Shown here: positions 44,701-56,752 of the stretch, one piece after another
How positions within the stretch are numbered: the first letter of the stretch is position 1
How the letters are laid out: each line of letters opens with the position of its first letter
From: Thermomucor indicae-seudaticae
Taxonomy: Eukaryota; Mucoromycota; Mucoromycetes; Mucorales; Lichtheimiaceae
Assembly (NCBI GenBank): GCA_000787465.1
Contig: JSYX01000135.1
Span: 1 to 64,000, forward strand
DNA: 64,000 nt
Direction: 5' to 3'
Position numbers and translations under genes: made by a program
The notes under the pieces: model-generated
The model's input: only the letters and a program-made list of their open reading frames with translations
The model's database searches: none
What the model was told of the DNA's origin: nothing

Positions 44701-47646
44701 CCGCCATTAGCTCGCAAAATATCTTTTATCAGGCAGGCACGTCGCGAGGAGGACGGCCCGTGTTTTATTTGATTGCACGGAATGTGATGACGGAAAATAT
44801 GGATTTTGAGCTTCTGGTCTATTACCTCGTTCGAGTAAGTGTGGTTGTCAAGGAGTGAGATGTTTCAACTAACGCCTTGTCCTTTTAGGTCATGGAACCG
44901 TATTTGAATCGTCCATTCGAAATGCTATTTGACTTGACGATGTTCAAGCAATCCGTCGAAATACCGGTTCACTGGCTGAACCAGTTTTTCCAGTTGATCT
45001 TTAATGAAATGAACGATTATCTCGTGACTCTCTACATCTATAACCCGAACCTGTATTTCCAAAAGTACCTCAAGAAAATGCCCCGGCTGGTGGTCAACAA
45101 GCTAATCAAGCGCGTCCACTTTGCGGTCACCCTGGCTGACTTGCACGACAAGATTGCACCCTATGAAGTCAAATTGCCCAAAGAAACCCTGGATCTGGAA
45201 AAGGCGCCAAGCAACACTTTCTACCCCGTCACTCGGATCACCAACTTGAAGTCATCGTCTGTACCTGTCACGCTCAAGATTGCCCAAGAACACGTACAGA
45301 TTATTACGGCTCGAAAGCAAGAAGTGTGGGACAATGTGCATACGATATTGAACGATGTATACCATATATCAGAGATTGACGATATGGCGCCATTGCCTTC
45401 GTCAAAGCAAGAAAATAATGACATGATCATCAAGTATGATCAAGGCAAGTCATCCATGGTGCTTTCTACGTCTAAGCGAGATGCCATCTTGGCGGTAAGT
45501 TTGTTTGTTCCTTTGGCAAAGTGCAGGGCAGAAGAAAGAGAGGAGGAACTGATTGTTATCTTTTAGCTTTTGCGGTATAATAAGCATCGCTATGAAACGT
45601 CGAAACCTGGCGGCATGAATGAACGTCCGATTCGTCCAAACGATGTGCCTGGTCGTCTGCTGAACATGTCCTTGTTGAATATTGGCAGTGATGATCCAAA
45701 CTTGAGACTGGCTGCGTATAATCTGTTGTATTCACTTAGTTTAACGTTCCGGTTTGATATCGGTAACCAATTGCTAAATGCACGAGGTAAGCCATTTCAA
45801 GTGAGGAGGAAGAGGAGTCTTTGTTCTTATTTAGTTGTTTTTGCTAGATCTCTGCATTCCTGCCAATAGCACAGAATTTATTGTCAGCATTAGCGAAGCG
45901 CTGGCGTCGACGGAGCAGCATTTGACGCTAGAGTTTTTGAACGAATGCTTTGTCGGGTTCAACAAGTCAAGTGAGCCGATGCGTCAGCTTTGTCTGGATT
46001 ATATGGCGCCTTGGCTTCGCAACCTGGCCAGCTTTAGCCGAAGCACGCCCGATGACCATAACAAGAATTTGGCAAAGACAAAGGATGTTTTGAGGTTGTT
46101 GATTGAGTTGACGGTGACTCGACCAGATGTAAGCTGAGACAAATAGCAAGTTCTATGAACGGACACTGATTTGAAGATGAAATTTTAGATGTACAAGCAC
46201 GTACAGGCCAGAGTGTGGAAGACCTTGTCGCGGGTGGACGATATGATCAATTTGATTATTGATGCGTTTGTGCAGTACTCTGTCGAGAACGGTATAGGGT
46301 CTCCTCAAGCGGAAGCGATGGCTGATACGATTGTGACCATGTCCAGTATCTCGGTCCGAGGCAAAGTGATTAGCCGTTTGCGAAGGGTAACAAACCGTCT
46401 CATGGCTTAAATGACGTGTTTTTGTCTAACGAGTGGTATACAGGTGATACAAAGGACATCACTGCGACCTTGCCGTACTCTGACAGAACATCCAGCGTGG
46501 CCAGAGATCGCCGTGCTGCTTCGGTTTGTTCTGATGCTGTCTTTCAATAACGTGAGCCCAGGCAAGCCGTACCTACCCGAGATATTCCATATCGTTTCAC
46601 TACTGGTCGGTACCGGCCCTACCTTTATAAGAGCCTCTGTGCACGAGCTTGTGGTGAATATGATACACACGCTCTGCACGGGCATGCCATTAGCCGAAGA
46701 CAATATCAAGAAGCTACACTTTGTGCTCAACGATGTGTGTGACAGCAAGAACCGTGTCTACTTCGGCCTTACAAAACCCCATGCCAATGCCTTTACGATC
46801 ACGCAAGAAACCATGACGGACTATTCCGAGACCGTCAACCTGTCTTCGTTGGAGAGCATTATCCGGTTGTTACTGGATGCGTTGAACATTGGTGCGCCGT
46901 CGATTGATGTGGCCAATATGTGGCGAGCACGATGGATGGGCCTTGTGACGAGCACGGCTTTCCAGTTTAACCCTGCGATTCAACCGCGGTCCTTTGTGGT
47001 GTTGGGATGCCTGGCTCAAGACGAAGTGGATGACGATCTAATATACCAAATCCTTGTGGCGCTGCGTGGTGCACTGGCTATTTTCAACGAGACCGATTCC
47101 AGTCTGATTATCAGTATCATGATGTGTCTTTCGAACGTCATTGAGAACCTGCCACCAGACTCGCGGTAGTTGCAGCCACTGTTTTGGCTGGCGATTGCAC
47201 TGATCGAGATGGGCCATCCAGCGACGTTTTCGCCAGCGGTTGAGTTTCTGCAGGCGGTGCTGCGTGCATTAGACGCGCACAAGTTGTTTATGCACCGGCC
47301 TGTGGTGGACGTGCTGATGGACGCGCGTGCGCCGCTTGAAGATATAGCCAAGGAACTTGATGCGGCGAGCGGCGTGAGTTTTGCGACGCACTTTTCGTTT
47401 GCGGTAGCCGGTGTGTTATTGAAGGGGATCAAGCACAGCAACCCCAAGGACGTTGTATTTGAGTGTCTGACGACGTTTTTGGAGATTGATGGTAAACGGT
47501 CATTGGAGCAGAACATGGTCGAAGCGCGTACGCTTGGTTACCTGGCTGGGCTGTTACCGATAGCGGCTAAGAACAATACGTTGCGCGAACTCTTACGATT
47601 AGCCGGGATCAATGATAGTAGTGGTGTGATGGATCATCTGGACAAC

Positions 47647-47677
<31 letters not shown>

Positions 47678-48129
47678 GCGGCAGCAGTTTCGGGACGGTG
47701 CGCATCTTTGATACCCTCGAGATACCGGACAACACGACCGCCTTACTCTTGGTCTCTTTACTGGTGACCTTGTTGAACTCGGCCGAAAACGAGTCGGAGC
47801 GGCTGTTCTTGTACAGCTTTTTGGCGGAAGCGGCGGTGTCGATCCCGGAAGTGTTTGCGCTCGTGTACGAGTCCCTGTTGCCGAAGATGAACCAGATTGT
47901 GGTGAGCGGCCAAAACTACGCAGTGATTGATGCGGTCAAGAACATCTTGATGACGGCGTGTTCGGAACCTGCGTTCAATTATACAGTCAATAATCGAAGG
48001 AGTCAAAAGGCGTACCTGGAGGAACTTGGGTTCTCTGCACTGGCCGACCCGGCCTTTGGAGCGACCAAGACGAATGTCGCGATGAATGCGCAGTTGGCGA
48101 GTAAACTGCTAGAAAGGATTACAGAGTGA
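38776..48129 (+). CDS. IRA1: Neurofibromin/IRA-type RasGAP, with one in-frame stop
   Basis: About fifteen exons give roughly 2,800 codons, the size of human neurofibromin. The start MVMRSNTKLILSLINRVAVR, LPINSGRRLESLEQDP and LSRYKLSTIANALG matches the conserved neurofibromin N-terminus. The RasGAP domain (about 43.5-44.4 kb) has the arginine finger (TLFRSTTMATRIL, CGT 43745-43747) and the FVFLRLFGPVIVTP signature. A Sec14-PH-like region follows (YLVRVMEPYLNRPFEMLFD, 44.8-45.4 kb), then long HEAT-type helices. These proteins switch off Ras, in yeast restraining cAMP/PKA signalling. At 47167-47169 a TAG interrupts PPDSR/LQPLFWLAIA, where relatives have Tyr or Phe. The remaining 319 codons stay open, so either the protein is truncated by about 11%, the stop is read through, or the base is wrong. 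Low-complexity inserts (Thr, Ser, Asn runs) are frequent. One intron has a GC donor. Confidence 0.93.
39962..40030 (+). other. GC-AG intron in the NF1/IRA gene
   Basis: The donor reads TCAG|GCAAGT and the acceptor TTGGCAG|AG. Splicing joins HTVLSE to LSPYFLHMK; the intron holds in-frame stops, so it must be removed. Confidence 0.8.
47167..47169 (+). other. In-frame TAG in the NF1/IRA coding sequence
   Basis: The context is GAC TCG CGG TAG TTG CAG CCA. Both sides are in the same frame and homologous to neurofibromin. No plausible intron covers it: the local GT...AG would be only 10 nt. Confidence 0.85.
47646..47676 (+). repeat. (AAT)n coding microsatellite, poly-Asn
   Basis: About ten AAT/AAC codons encode a poly-asparagine run after MDHLD in the NF1/IRA C-terminal region. 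Confidence 0.95.
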
Positions 48130-48990
48130 ATGATGTAACGAAAACAAGTTGCTTATTCTCTTCTTTACGTATATAATTTGCCTTTTACATATATATTTAT
48201 ATTGCTTCTAACAGTTATTGTTAATAAAAAAGTATAATCAATACTTTTTGTTTCAAACAAATCAATGTTAACAAACGTATTTGATGTCCTTGTCTATCTG
48301 CATTTTGCTGCCACATCATTGTATAGTACGGGACGTCTGTGAGTGTCTACACATGTCAGGAAAATTGTTGATGCCCAATTTTCAATGGCCGCCAAAGTCG
48401 TTAAAAAAGGGGGTAAAATTTTTGACAGCGACGTTTACAAGAGCAAAAAAGTTACTCCTTATACGTGATGGCACATGCTCTGATTTCGCAAGTGTTTGAC
48501 AGGTAGATTATACAGCTCATCGCGTGATCGTTTTTTCAAGATGACTTTACAAGAACGCTCTGAGCAAGTTGCATTGCGTATCAAGATGATAAGCCTGATT
48601 TTTTCTATTCTCTCTTTTTTGTTGTAACAAGCACGTGGGAAGCTGACACTGCCCACTAAAGTATGTGTAGCCCGGTAATTTCCAACCTCGTTGACTATAT
48701 CTTCAAGGCTTTCTGAAAAATATTCAGATATGTCATTGGTCAAAACATGAGGTAAGGTGACCAACGAGATGCCTGACTGAAGGCATTGGCCTCGTCAACT
48801 TGCAGCTCCCATCATTTTTGAAGGAATCGTGACCTTCGTTGAACTATGACATTCTTTTGCTAGTTCCACTTGTATTATGTAATTTTAGTAATTTGATTCT
48901 ATACAGTATAGTGTTTTACCAGAATATAAAGATGACAATACTAGTACAATTCTATGGATTAAATAAATAGGGAATGATAATGATTAGCGT
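48130..48990. other. Convergent intergenic region
   Basis: AT-rich 3' flanks of the NF1/IRA and Sel1-repeat genes. A 27-codon frame starting MAAKVVKKGGKIF near 48388 is too short to support. No other structure seen. Confidence 0.5.
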
Positions 48991-51900
48991 CTAGATAGAA
49001 AGGAGGACTGTGTCGATAAAGAATAGGATGATGAGGAAGAGGAGGATAATGTGTGTTCGCTGTCCGTCTGTTGCAGTTGTAGTCCTTATTATTGAATGAA
49101 AGTAACATATTAGTTACAACGGTTTTTCCAAGAAACAACGAAAGACTTACTGGCATTTTTCGCTCGAGCATAATAGCGTGCAGCTTCTTCCAGATTCACT
49201 TGGCCGGTCACGAGCCCCTTTTCATAAAACTCGCCTACGCGAACCAGAGCATCGACATCACCCATTTCCGCCGCCATCTTCCAAAACACCAGGGCTTGCT
49301 CCATGTTCTGGGCGGTTCCGACCCCTTGCTCATAACATTTGGCCACTTGGGCAAACGCCTCACTGCCACCCGCTTCAGCGACTTGGCGCAACAATTCGAA
49401 TCCTCGAACGGGGTCGCGTTCCAGTCGACCCCAGCCGTTCAAGTGGTACAGCCCCACCATGACCTTGGCATGCTCTATTCCACCAGCAGCAGCGCGCACA
49501 AACCAAGTATACGCTTCTTGCCGCAGATCCTCGGCTTCTTCCCACGCATGCGTTTCCAAGTCGTCGGCCATGGTGTGCTTGAGCTTCCCGATCGCGAGCT
49601 CGGCCAAGTGGCCGCATCCGCCTAGTCGGTGGGCGGTCTCGTACCACTGCAGCGCGCGTTTGCGATCTACAGGCGACTGCTGTTCAAAATAGGTGCCGAC
49701 CATGAGCGCCGCCAATCCGTCGCCCAGCTCCGCCGCATCGCAGTAGTACTGAAACGCACGCTGATGGTCGCGCTGGATCATGCTTTTGAACCCTTGGTGG
49801 TGGAGATGGCCGAGCTCGCAGAGGGCTTCGGGGACCTTGAGGCGGGCGGCCGCGCGGTAAAGCGCGTAGGCCGCGTGGTATTCGCGCTGATGAGTCCACA
49901 AGATCTGGGCCAGCTCGTATTTGGCCCTCGGGTGGCCCTGGTCGGACGCCTTGGTAAAGTACTTGCGTGCCGCGACGATGTTGACTTCGAGCCCGGCGTA
50001 GCCGTAGCGGTGACAGAGCCCGATCTGGTACTGCGCTTCGGGATGGCGGCCCACTTGTGCGGCTCTGCGGAACCATTCGAGTGCCTGGTCTTCTTTTTGC
50101 CGCTGCTGCTGGGTGCGGTACAAGAGGCCCAAGCGGTACATGGCTTCGACGTGATTCGCGATCTCGACGGCCTTGAGGTACCTTGATTCAGCCAGGTCGA
50201 GGTCCTTGAGCGTGCCGCGTCCGAGCTCGCTGCATTGTCCGAGGAGATAATACGCCAGGCCCAAGGCTTGTTTCTTGCCATCGTCGTCCTGGGTCGTTGT
50301 GCTGGTCGTCAATTCGACGAGCTGCTTGTAGCCTTCCCAATCGTCCTGTTTGATTCCACCGCGGCCCTGGAGCCGATACGAAGCCAGCATGACCCTGGCG
50401 GCCAACGATTCGCCCTGCGCCTTGCGCAACCAGCTCACCGCTTCAACATGCCGGCCCATCACGCTATACCGTTCCGCCAACTTGACCATGGCACCTGGGT
50501 GTGCGTGCTGCTGCGCGGCCTCCAGGTACAACGGGATCGCCTCGTCCATCTGACCGCGCCGATCGTAAATGCCCGCTAAATGCACGAGGGCATCGACATC
50601 ACCCAGCTGCGCGGCGCGCTGCAGCCAATCTCCACACTCGCGCGGCTTCTCGTCTCGCTCCAGGATCAGCGCGAATTCTCGCATGCACCCTGGGTGGCCC
50701 GCCGACACGCCCTGCTCGAACCGGCGCCGGGCTTCGTGTTCGTCGTGGTTCAGTGCCGAGAACCGGCCCAGCTCGTACGCGGCTGCGCCGTCGCCTTCGT
50801 CGGCTGCCTCGCGGAGCCACTGCTGGCCCCGGACCGTGTCTTGCGTGGTGCCCGTGCCGTGGAGTAGCATGCGTCCCAGCTGGTAGCGCACATGGCGGGC
50901 CTGCGTGCGCGACTCGGGCGATGCGTGGTTCATGGCGTCGAGCGATGGCACAAGGGACTCGAAATGACGGTAGGCGAGCGCGGCGTCGCTCTTGGGGTCC
51001 TCGAGGTACAGGATCGCCAGACGGAAACGGACGCGAGTAGGAGGCGCGGCGGACATGTTGACGACGGCTTCGTAGCAGGTAATGGCGGTGCTTGTGTCCT
51101 TGGTTGTTCCGTACCCGTGTTCACAGCAGACACCTGGTTTTGGTCAGTTCTTCTGCCATGCAATCACAAGAAGAGAAAAAAAGGGAGACTTGCCTAGCAT
51201 TTCAAAGGCTTCGATTAAGGTGTGATGGCCAGCGGCTGCGTCTTGCTCAACCATGTCGCGTAACCAGTCGTGGACTTGGCGCTGGTCTTGGGCCGACCCC
51301 TTGTGTTTGAAGACGACGAGTCTTGCTTTGGCGAGTCGAGCGAGCCAGCCGACCTGGCTGAGCATCGGATGCTGTTCTGCCAGACGCGTGTACTGGTCCA
51401 GGGCTTCTTGCCACATGGCCTTGCGTTCGTACATTTCCCCGATCAATAAACCGGCCCTATCATGTAAAAAGGTTATCATGATGCTAATCTCTTTGAAGTG
51501 AATGACGGAAAGAGTTTTACTTGAGATGACCGAGCGAGATGGCTTTTTCAAGGCACCGGATGGCTTCGGCGAGGCTTGCGGGAACCGTCCAGCCATGCTC
51601 ATGGTACCGCGCTAGAGCGCACCACGACAATGGATCGTGTTTCTCGAATGCCGCGGTTTTCAACAAGTCGTACGCGGTCTGGGATCCTTCGTAGGCCGTC
51701 GCCGCGAGTTCGCGCATGCCTGCCGGTTCGCCCATGGACGCGGCCCTACGTAGCCAGGAGACTGCTTCTTCCTTCTTCTTTTGCTGATCCAAAAGTGTGG
51801 CGTAATCGACCATGGCCGGGGTGTAATCCTGCAGCGCCGACGCGCGAAACAGACGGCTGGCCCGCGTAAGATCCTTGGTTTGGACGGGCGCGATGCCGTG

Positions 51901-53588
51901 CCGATAATAGAGGCCGAGGCTGTACTGGGCCACACGATGGCCCTGGTCGGCCGCCTTTTGATACCACGCAAACGCCTTGACCCGATCCTTACTGGTGCTG
52001 CCGGCGCCGCCGTTCGAGAGCATGAGGGCGACTTGGAATTGCGCATCCGGGTACCCAAGCTGAGCTGCTTTTTCGTAATACTCGAACGCCTTGCCGAGGT
52101 CCTTCAGGAATTGGACGCCTTCTTCATAGCATGCGCCGACGTAGTAGCACGCCTCGGGCATCGCTTCCGTGTTGGCAAGGTACAACAGTTCCTGGACCGC
52201 CCACGCCGGGTCGCGCGCGATACCCTGCGCGCCGCACAGGCGGTACTGCGCCACCATGAACCGCGCCGCGTTCCGCCATCGTCCGTCTTCTTCTTCTTCT
52301 CCCTGGGCTGCCGATACTGCTGCTTGTTCGAACCACGGGAGCGCCTTGGCTGGCTGCCCAGACTTGTGAAAGATACGGCCTAGCGCCAGCTGGGCCGTCA
52401 CCGATCTGTGGCTGGCTGCCCGCTCGTACCACGTCAAGGCCGCGGCCTCGTCGTTGGCCTGCATCTTGAGCTGCGCGACCAAATTCATGGCGTGCACGTC
52501 GCCTTGCTGTGCGGCCTGGAGAAATAGCTGGTGGGCTCGGGTCGGCTGATGTTCGAGATACAAGAGTCCCAACGCACGCAGTGCAGCCGCGTTGTTGTTG
52601 TTTGCTGAGACGGCGGAATGCAAGTACTTTTTGGCCTTGGTGAGGGATGATCCGGTACGGAAATAATGCATGCCGATCAGGTACAGTGCCATGCTTCGGG
52701 TGGTAGAGTCTGCTGCTGTTGCTGCTTGTTCATAGTACGGGATGCTTCGTTCCGGTTGGCCTTTTTCTTCGTAATATGCACCTAATCGGAAAAGTGCCTG
52801 TGCGTGGTTCTATCACATCATCACGTTGAGTTATTAGTTGATAGGATCAAATGGTAAAAGCGAGAGAGAGAGAGTGGGGTATCTACCTTTTCAGCGGCTG
52901 CAGTGAGCCATCGCAGCGCTTCATCTTCTTCTGGTGGGCGACGGTCAAGCAGTATGCAACCCAGGGCAACCTGAGCACCCAAATGGCCTTGGACCGCAGC
53001 CTGTGCAAAATACCGTCTGGCACGCTCGAGATGATGCTGTGCCTGATAACAATGGCATGCCACGAAATACTGAGCCTCGGGTATGCTCGCCGCCGCTTTT
53101 TCATAGCACGCCAATGCCTTTTGTGGATCCCGTTTGTACCTGTCGTACCACACGCCCAGCAGACAAAAAGTGGCGGCGGCATCATCGTCCGTGTTCCGCA
53201 GCAAGGTGTGTTCGGCATCCGCCACAGGCGCAGTCAGCAAAAAGTCGTCGGTGAGTCCGGCACGCAAGGTCCATTGGCGCAAAGGCAAGTCGGGCGCCAA
53301 GTCCAGAAAGCATGTTTCGTGGTAACAAGATGGAGTGGAAGAAGAGGTAGAAGCGATAGAAAACAAACCGAGTGATGATGATGACGGTCGAGACGAGCTG
53401 CTGGCGATACTGTTCCAGGATATGCGTTTGTCCCATTCTTTGGCAAGCGACACGGGGTCGTCGTCAGGAGTGATGATGGTTTGTGGTACCTTTGGCGGCG
53501 GCGGTGGTGGTGGTGGTTCACTGGGTGGTCTTGGTTCCACCCTGGTGCGTTGAACGGAAGACGAATGTTTACTGTTGTGTTGTCCCAT
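48991..53588 (-). CDS. Very long Sel1-like-repeat protein with N-myristoylation-type start
   Basis: At least five exons give roughly 1,500 residues. The start MGQHNSKHSS fits the N-myristoylation pattern (Gly2, Ser6), followed by a Pro-rich linker and a disordered Ser stretch. From about residue 130 the protein is an array of several dozen Sel1-like repeats, alpha-alpha hairpins of about 36 residues (for example PEACYYVGACYEEGVQF, AFEYYEKAAQLGYPDAQFQV, AAARKYFTKASDQGHPRAKY). Sel1 arrays are scaffolds; examples are Hrd3 and the chitin synthase activator Skt5/Chs4, but this one is much longer than Skt5 and lacks its CaaX end. It is probably a membrane-associated scaffold. The intron at 51193-51135 has a GC donor. 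The last exon is uncertain: one splice gives a short hydrophobic tail ending at 48991, another runs on in a different frame. Confidence 0.82.
51135..51193 (-). other. GC-AG intron in the Sel1-repeat gene
   Basis: The donor reads CTAG|GCAAGT and the acceptor AACCAG|GT. Splicing joins EAFEMLG to VCCEHGYGTT, restoring a Sel1 repeat. Confidence 0.8.
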
Positions 53589-54491
53589 GCTTCAATGTTT
53601 ACTATCTACGAGAGGTACATGAAACAAAAGGTTGGAGAAAAGAGATAAAGAAAAGGATGGAAAAAAAGAGAGAGAGAGAGAGAGAGAGCCAAGCAAAATA
53701 GGTCAGTGGGTTGTACCTGATCACACACGTTGTGCGCCGCAAGAAGTCAAGTAAACCTGTCAATAGAGGTATCTGGTATCATCATACCTTTTTCGCTGAG
53801 ATGAATTTTTTTAGGACCTCCACATGTGCATTGCTTCGCAGCGCGGTGTTACTCAAAAAGGTACGGCATGATCCCGGACTCACTACTATCGTTGATCTCA
53901 AATTGTCCATATGACATCATGACTGCCCAAAAGGACACTCGCGGCCCCCGTGATATGGATCTATTCCTGGTGTGCTTTCCTTTTTGCCTAAAGTCAAGGT
54001 ATCCTACAACTGACTAAGCAAAACCGGATTTTTTTTTCTTTCTGTTGCAGGTGTCACCACCGACCAAAGTCAACAATGCGTTGCCTTCATCCTATTGGTC
54101 ACCACGGGTTTACGGGGAAAAGTCACATCGGGCTTTCAAAAAATTTTTATGGACGCCCACATTGCGGCGGGTCGGTTTTCTTTTCTCTTCTTTTCCACTT
54201 TTCTTTATCTGTGTAAAAGCGTCGAAAGTCCTAATCTTCCGATCGATCAACTCTAGTCCAACAACCCTTCCAGCCAACCCACACCCCGCACCAAAAAGAA
54301 AAAGCCAAATTCAAGGTCGACGCCCCCACAAACTTGTTCATGTTTTGTTCATCACTGGACTGGAACGAATATTCCCAGCAGCACATAGAGCAGTACCAGT
54401 TACATCACTTTCTCAAAGTTAAAAAGAAGGCTTCTTTTCAGCAGACTGTTTCGTAAAAACCAACGACAACTCCGTTTTCTCTGTCTCCATC
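53589..54491. other. Divergent intergenic region
   Basis: Promoters of the Sel1-repeat gene and eIF5. A (GA)n run lies near 53670-53690. No supported gene; pyrimidine-rich 5' UTR sequence precedes 54492. Confidence 0.55.
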
Positions 54492-55842
54492 ATGGCTGCC
54501 ATTAACGTTCGACGTGATGTCAAGGATTCGTTTTACCGTTACAAGATGCCTCGCCTCATTTCAAAGGTAGGTCCCAATGACCTTGACTCATTGCAGCAGC
54601 AGAAAAAAAAGAACTCAGTGTGGAACTATTTGTAGGTTGAAGGCAAAGGCAATGGTATCAAGACAGTTGTTCCGAACATGGCCGAGATCGCTCGAGCCTT
54701 GTCTCGCCCACCTTCGTACCCAACCAAATTCTTTGGCTGCGAGTTGGGTGCCCAAGTCAAGTGCGACGATAAAAATGAGCGTTACATTGTGAACGGCGAA
54801 CATGACGCTGAGAAACTGCAGACCATTTTGGACGGATTCATCGCAAAGTTCGTTCTTTGCCCCTCTTGCCGCAACCCAGAGACGGATTTGGTAAGTATTT
54901 CCCCTTGCTTACCTGCTTCCTGACAGGAACACTGAACCTTTTCGTTTTTGATAGATTATTAAAGGCGATGAAATCCTGATGGATTGCAAGGCATGCGGTG
55001 CACGCAACATGGCAGATATGCGACACAAGCTAGCGACGTTTATTCTAAAGAACCCGCCGGAGACAGCTTCGAAAAAGCAGCGCAAGCAGCGCAAGGCTGC
55101 GACGGCGCAGGCCAACGGTACGGATGAGCACGGGATGCCTGATTCGCCTGTTCAGGAAGAAGCTGCTGCTGCGGAGGGATCGGACGACGACATGATTACG
55201 CAGCGCATCAACAAGGAAGCTGCGGGACTGACGATGGAAAGCAAGCTTGCGCAGGAGGACTGGTCCGAGGACACAAGCGAGCAAGCTGTAGCGGAACGCA
55301 TGAAGGAGCTGTCGGTGAACGGCCTCGGTGGTGCGTTTGGCGGTGGTGACGACGACGAGGGCGAAGGAGGCGATAACAAGTACGAAGCGTTTGGCGTGTG
55401 GCTCGAGGCGCAAGAGAACCCAAGCGACCAGGAGATCATTGCCAAGGCAGAAGAACTGGGTGTGCTGGGCAAATACAAGGCGTGTCAGGTGCTTGTCCAG
55501 TGCATCTTTGATGAAAACATTGTGACTCAGATCCCGAAGCGAGTCAAGCTGCTGCGCAAGTTTGTCACTGGCGAAAAGCACCAGAAGGCGGTGTTGGGTG
55601 GCATCGAGCGACTTGTGGGTCTTGAATACCAAGACAAACTCTTGAAAAAGGTGCCCGTAATTCTGATGAAGATTTACGATATTGACATTATTGATGACGA
55701 AGTGTTCCTGAAATGGGGCGAGAAGCCTTCGAAGCGCTATGTGGACAAGGATGTGTCGAAGCGGGTCAAGGCGGCTGCTAAGCCGTTTTTGGAATGGCTT
55801 GAAAATGCAGAAGAAGAATCATCTGAAGAAGACGAAGAGTAG
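54492..55842 (+). CDS. TIF5: Translation initiation factor eIF5
   Basis: Three exons (54492-54566, 54636-54890, 54955-55842) give 405 residues. The N-terminus [20 protein letters not shown] carries the arginine (NVRRD) that makes eIF5 the GTPase activator of eIF2. A four-cysteine zinc ribbon follows ([12 protein letters not shown]...DCKACGARN). After a charged linker comes the W2-type HEAT domain with the acidic-aromatic end [18 protein letters not shown] that binds eIF2-beta and eIF3. It acts in start-codon selection in the cytosol. Length is typical for fungi. The strong third-position GC bias suggests high expression. Confidence 0.97.
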
Positions 55843-56180
55843 TCTCTCTCTCTCTCTCTCTTTATCAAACTTGAAACTGAAATAAATTGGATTTTATAAA
55901 AGTGCATAAATCAGCACGTGTAGAACTGTTGTGATGTGCTTTATGGATTATGCTAGACCTCCTTGATCTACGATATTGAACGTTCTGTTCAAAAACTGCT
56001 CATATCAAACCAGCACGGGAGAGGGGAGGGGTAGAGAGAGGGGTTCAATCTACGCGCGCGGACGCAAGGGGAGGATCCCGTTCTTATATCTATTTACAAG
56101 ACGGTTTTAATATCCAATCGTACATCTATAAAAGACGATCCTTTTCTCTTTCCTCGGTCAATGCATCTTTTTCTGTTCAT
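55843..56180. other. Intergenic
   Basis: A (CT)n run directly follows the eIF5 stop (55841-55862). The rest is promoter for the gene at 56181. Nothing else seen. Confidence 0.6.
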
Positions 56181-56752
56181 ATGGGACTTTTACGATTTTC
56201 AAAGAGAAAAGACAAGAAGCCCAGCTCGACTATGACTGCGGCATTACCAGATGATCACTTTTTGACGAGTAGCGCGTTTAAAGCGATCATGAGTGACGGA
56301 GGCAGTTTCATGCAAGACATCATGTCTGAGCTACATTCCGTGTCTGAGAAGCAGCAGCAACAAGATGGCGCCACGAAAAGGAAGGCTTCTTCTTCTTCTT
56401 GTCGCGTCGTCCATCATCATCCGCAGGTAAGTAAAGAGACAAACATGTGGGAGGGGAGGGGGGTATTGATTTTTCATAGTCAGACCATCCTGCTACTGTT
56501 GCTGCTAGTAGTGCCAACAAACGGAATCCACCTACTACAGGTAGCAAGAAACCGTCGCCGCCAGAATGGCAGCAGTCGGGATTGCAATTCATGCGAGCCC
56601 AGGACAAGGCCACCATGACCGATTGTCACCATCATCAACATGTAATAGTTGTTCATCACCATCACCACCATTGCTGCTGCTGTCGCCATCATCACCACAG
56701 TCATGTGCATCATCATGGCGCGAAATGCAGCGGGTGCGCGCTGTTTTCATGA
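56181..56752 (+). CDS. Small protein with a His/Cys-rich C-terminal tail
   Basis: Two exons (56181-56426 and 56480-56752) give 172 residues, in frame across the splice. The N-terminus is basic (MGLLRFSKRKDKKPSS), the middle is Ser/Gln-rich and probably disordered. After PEWQQSGLQFMRAQDKATMT the last 42 residues contain about 18 His and 7-8 Cys, including a six-His run, four consecutive Cys, four His, SHVHHH and KCSGC. Such density predicts binding of Zn, Cu or Ni, or a metal store or sensor. No family recognised. The His/Cys pattern exists only in this frame of the second exon, and the tail is not a simple repeat. Confidence 0.7.
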
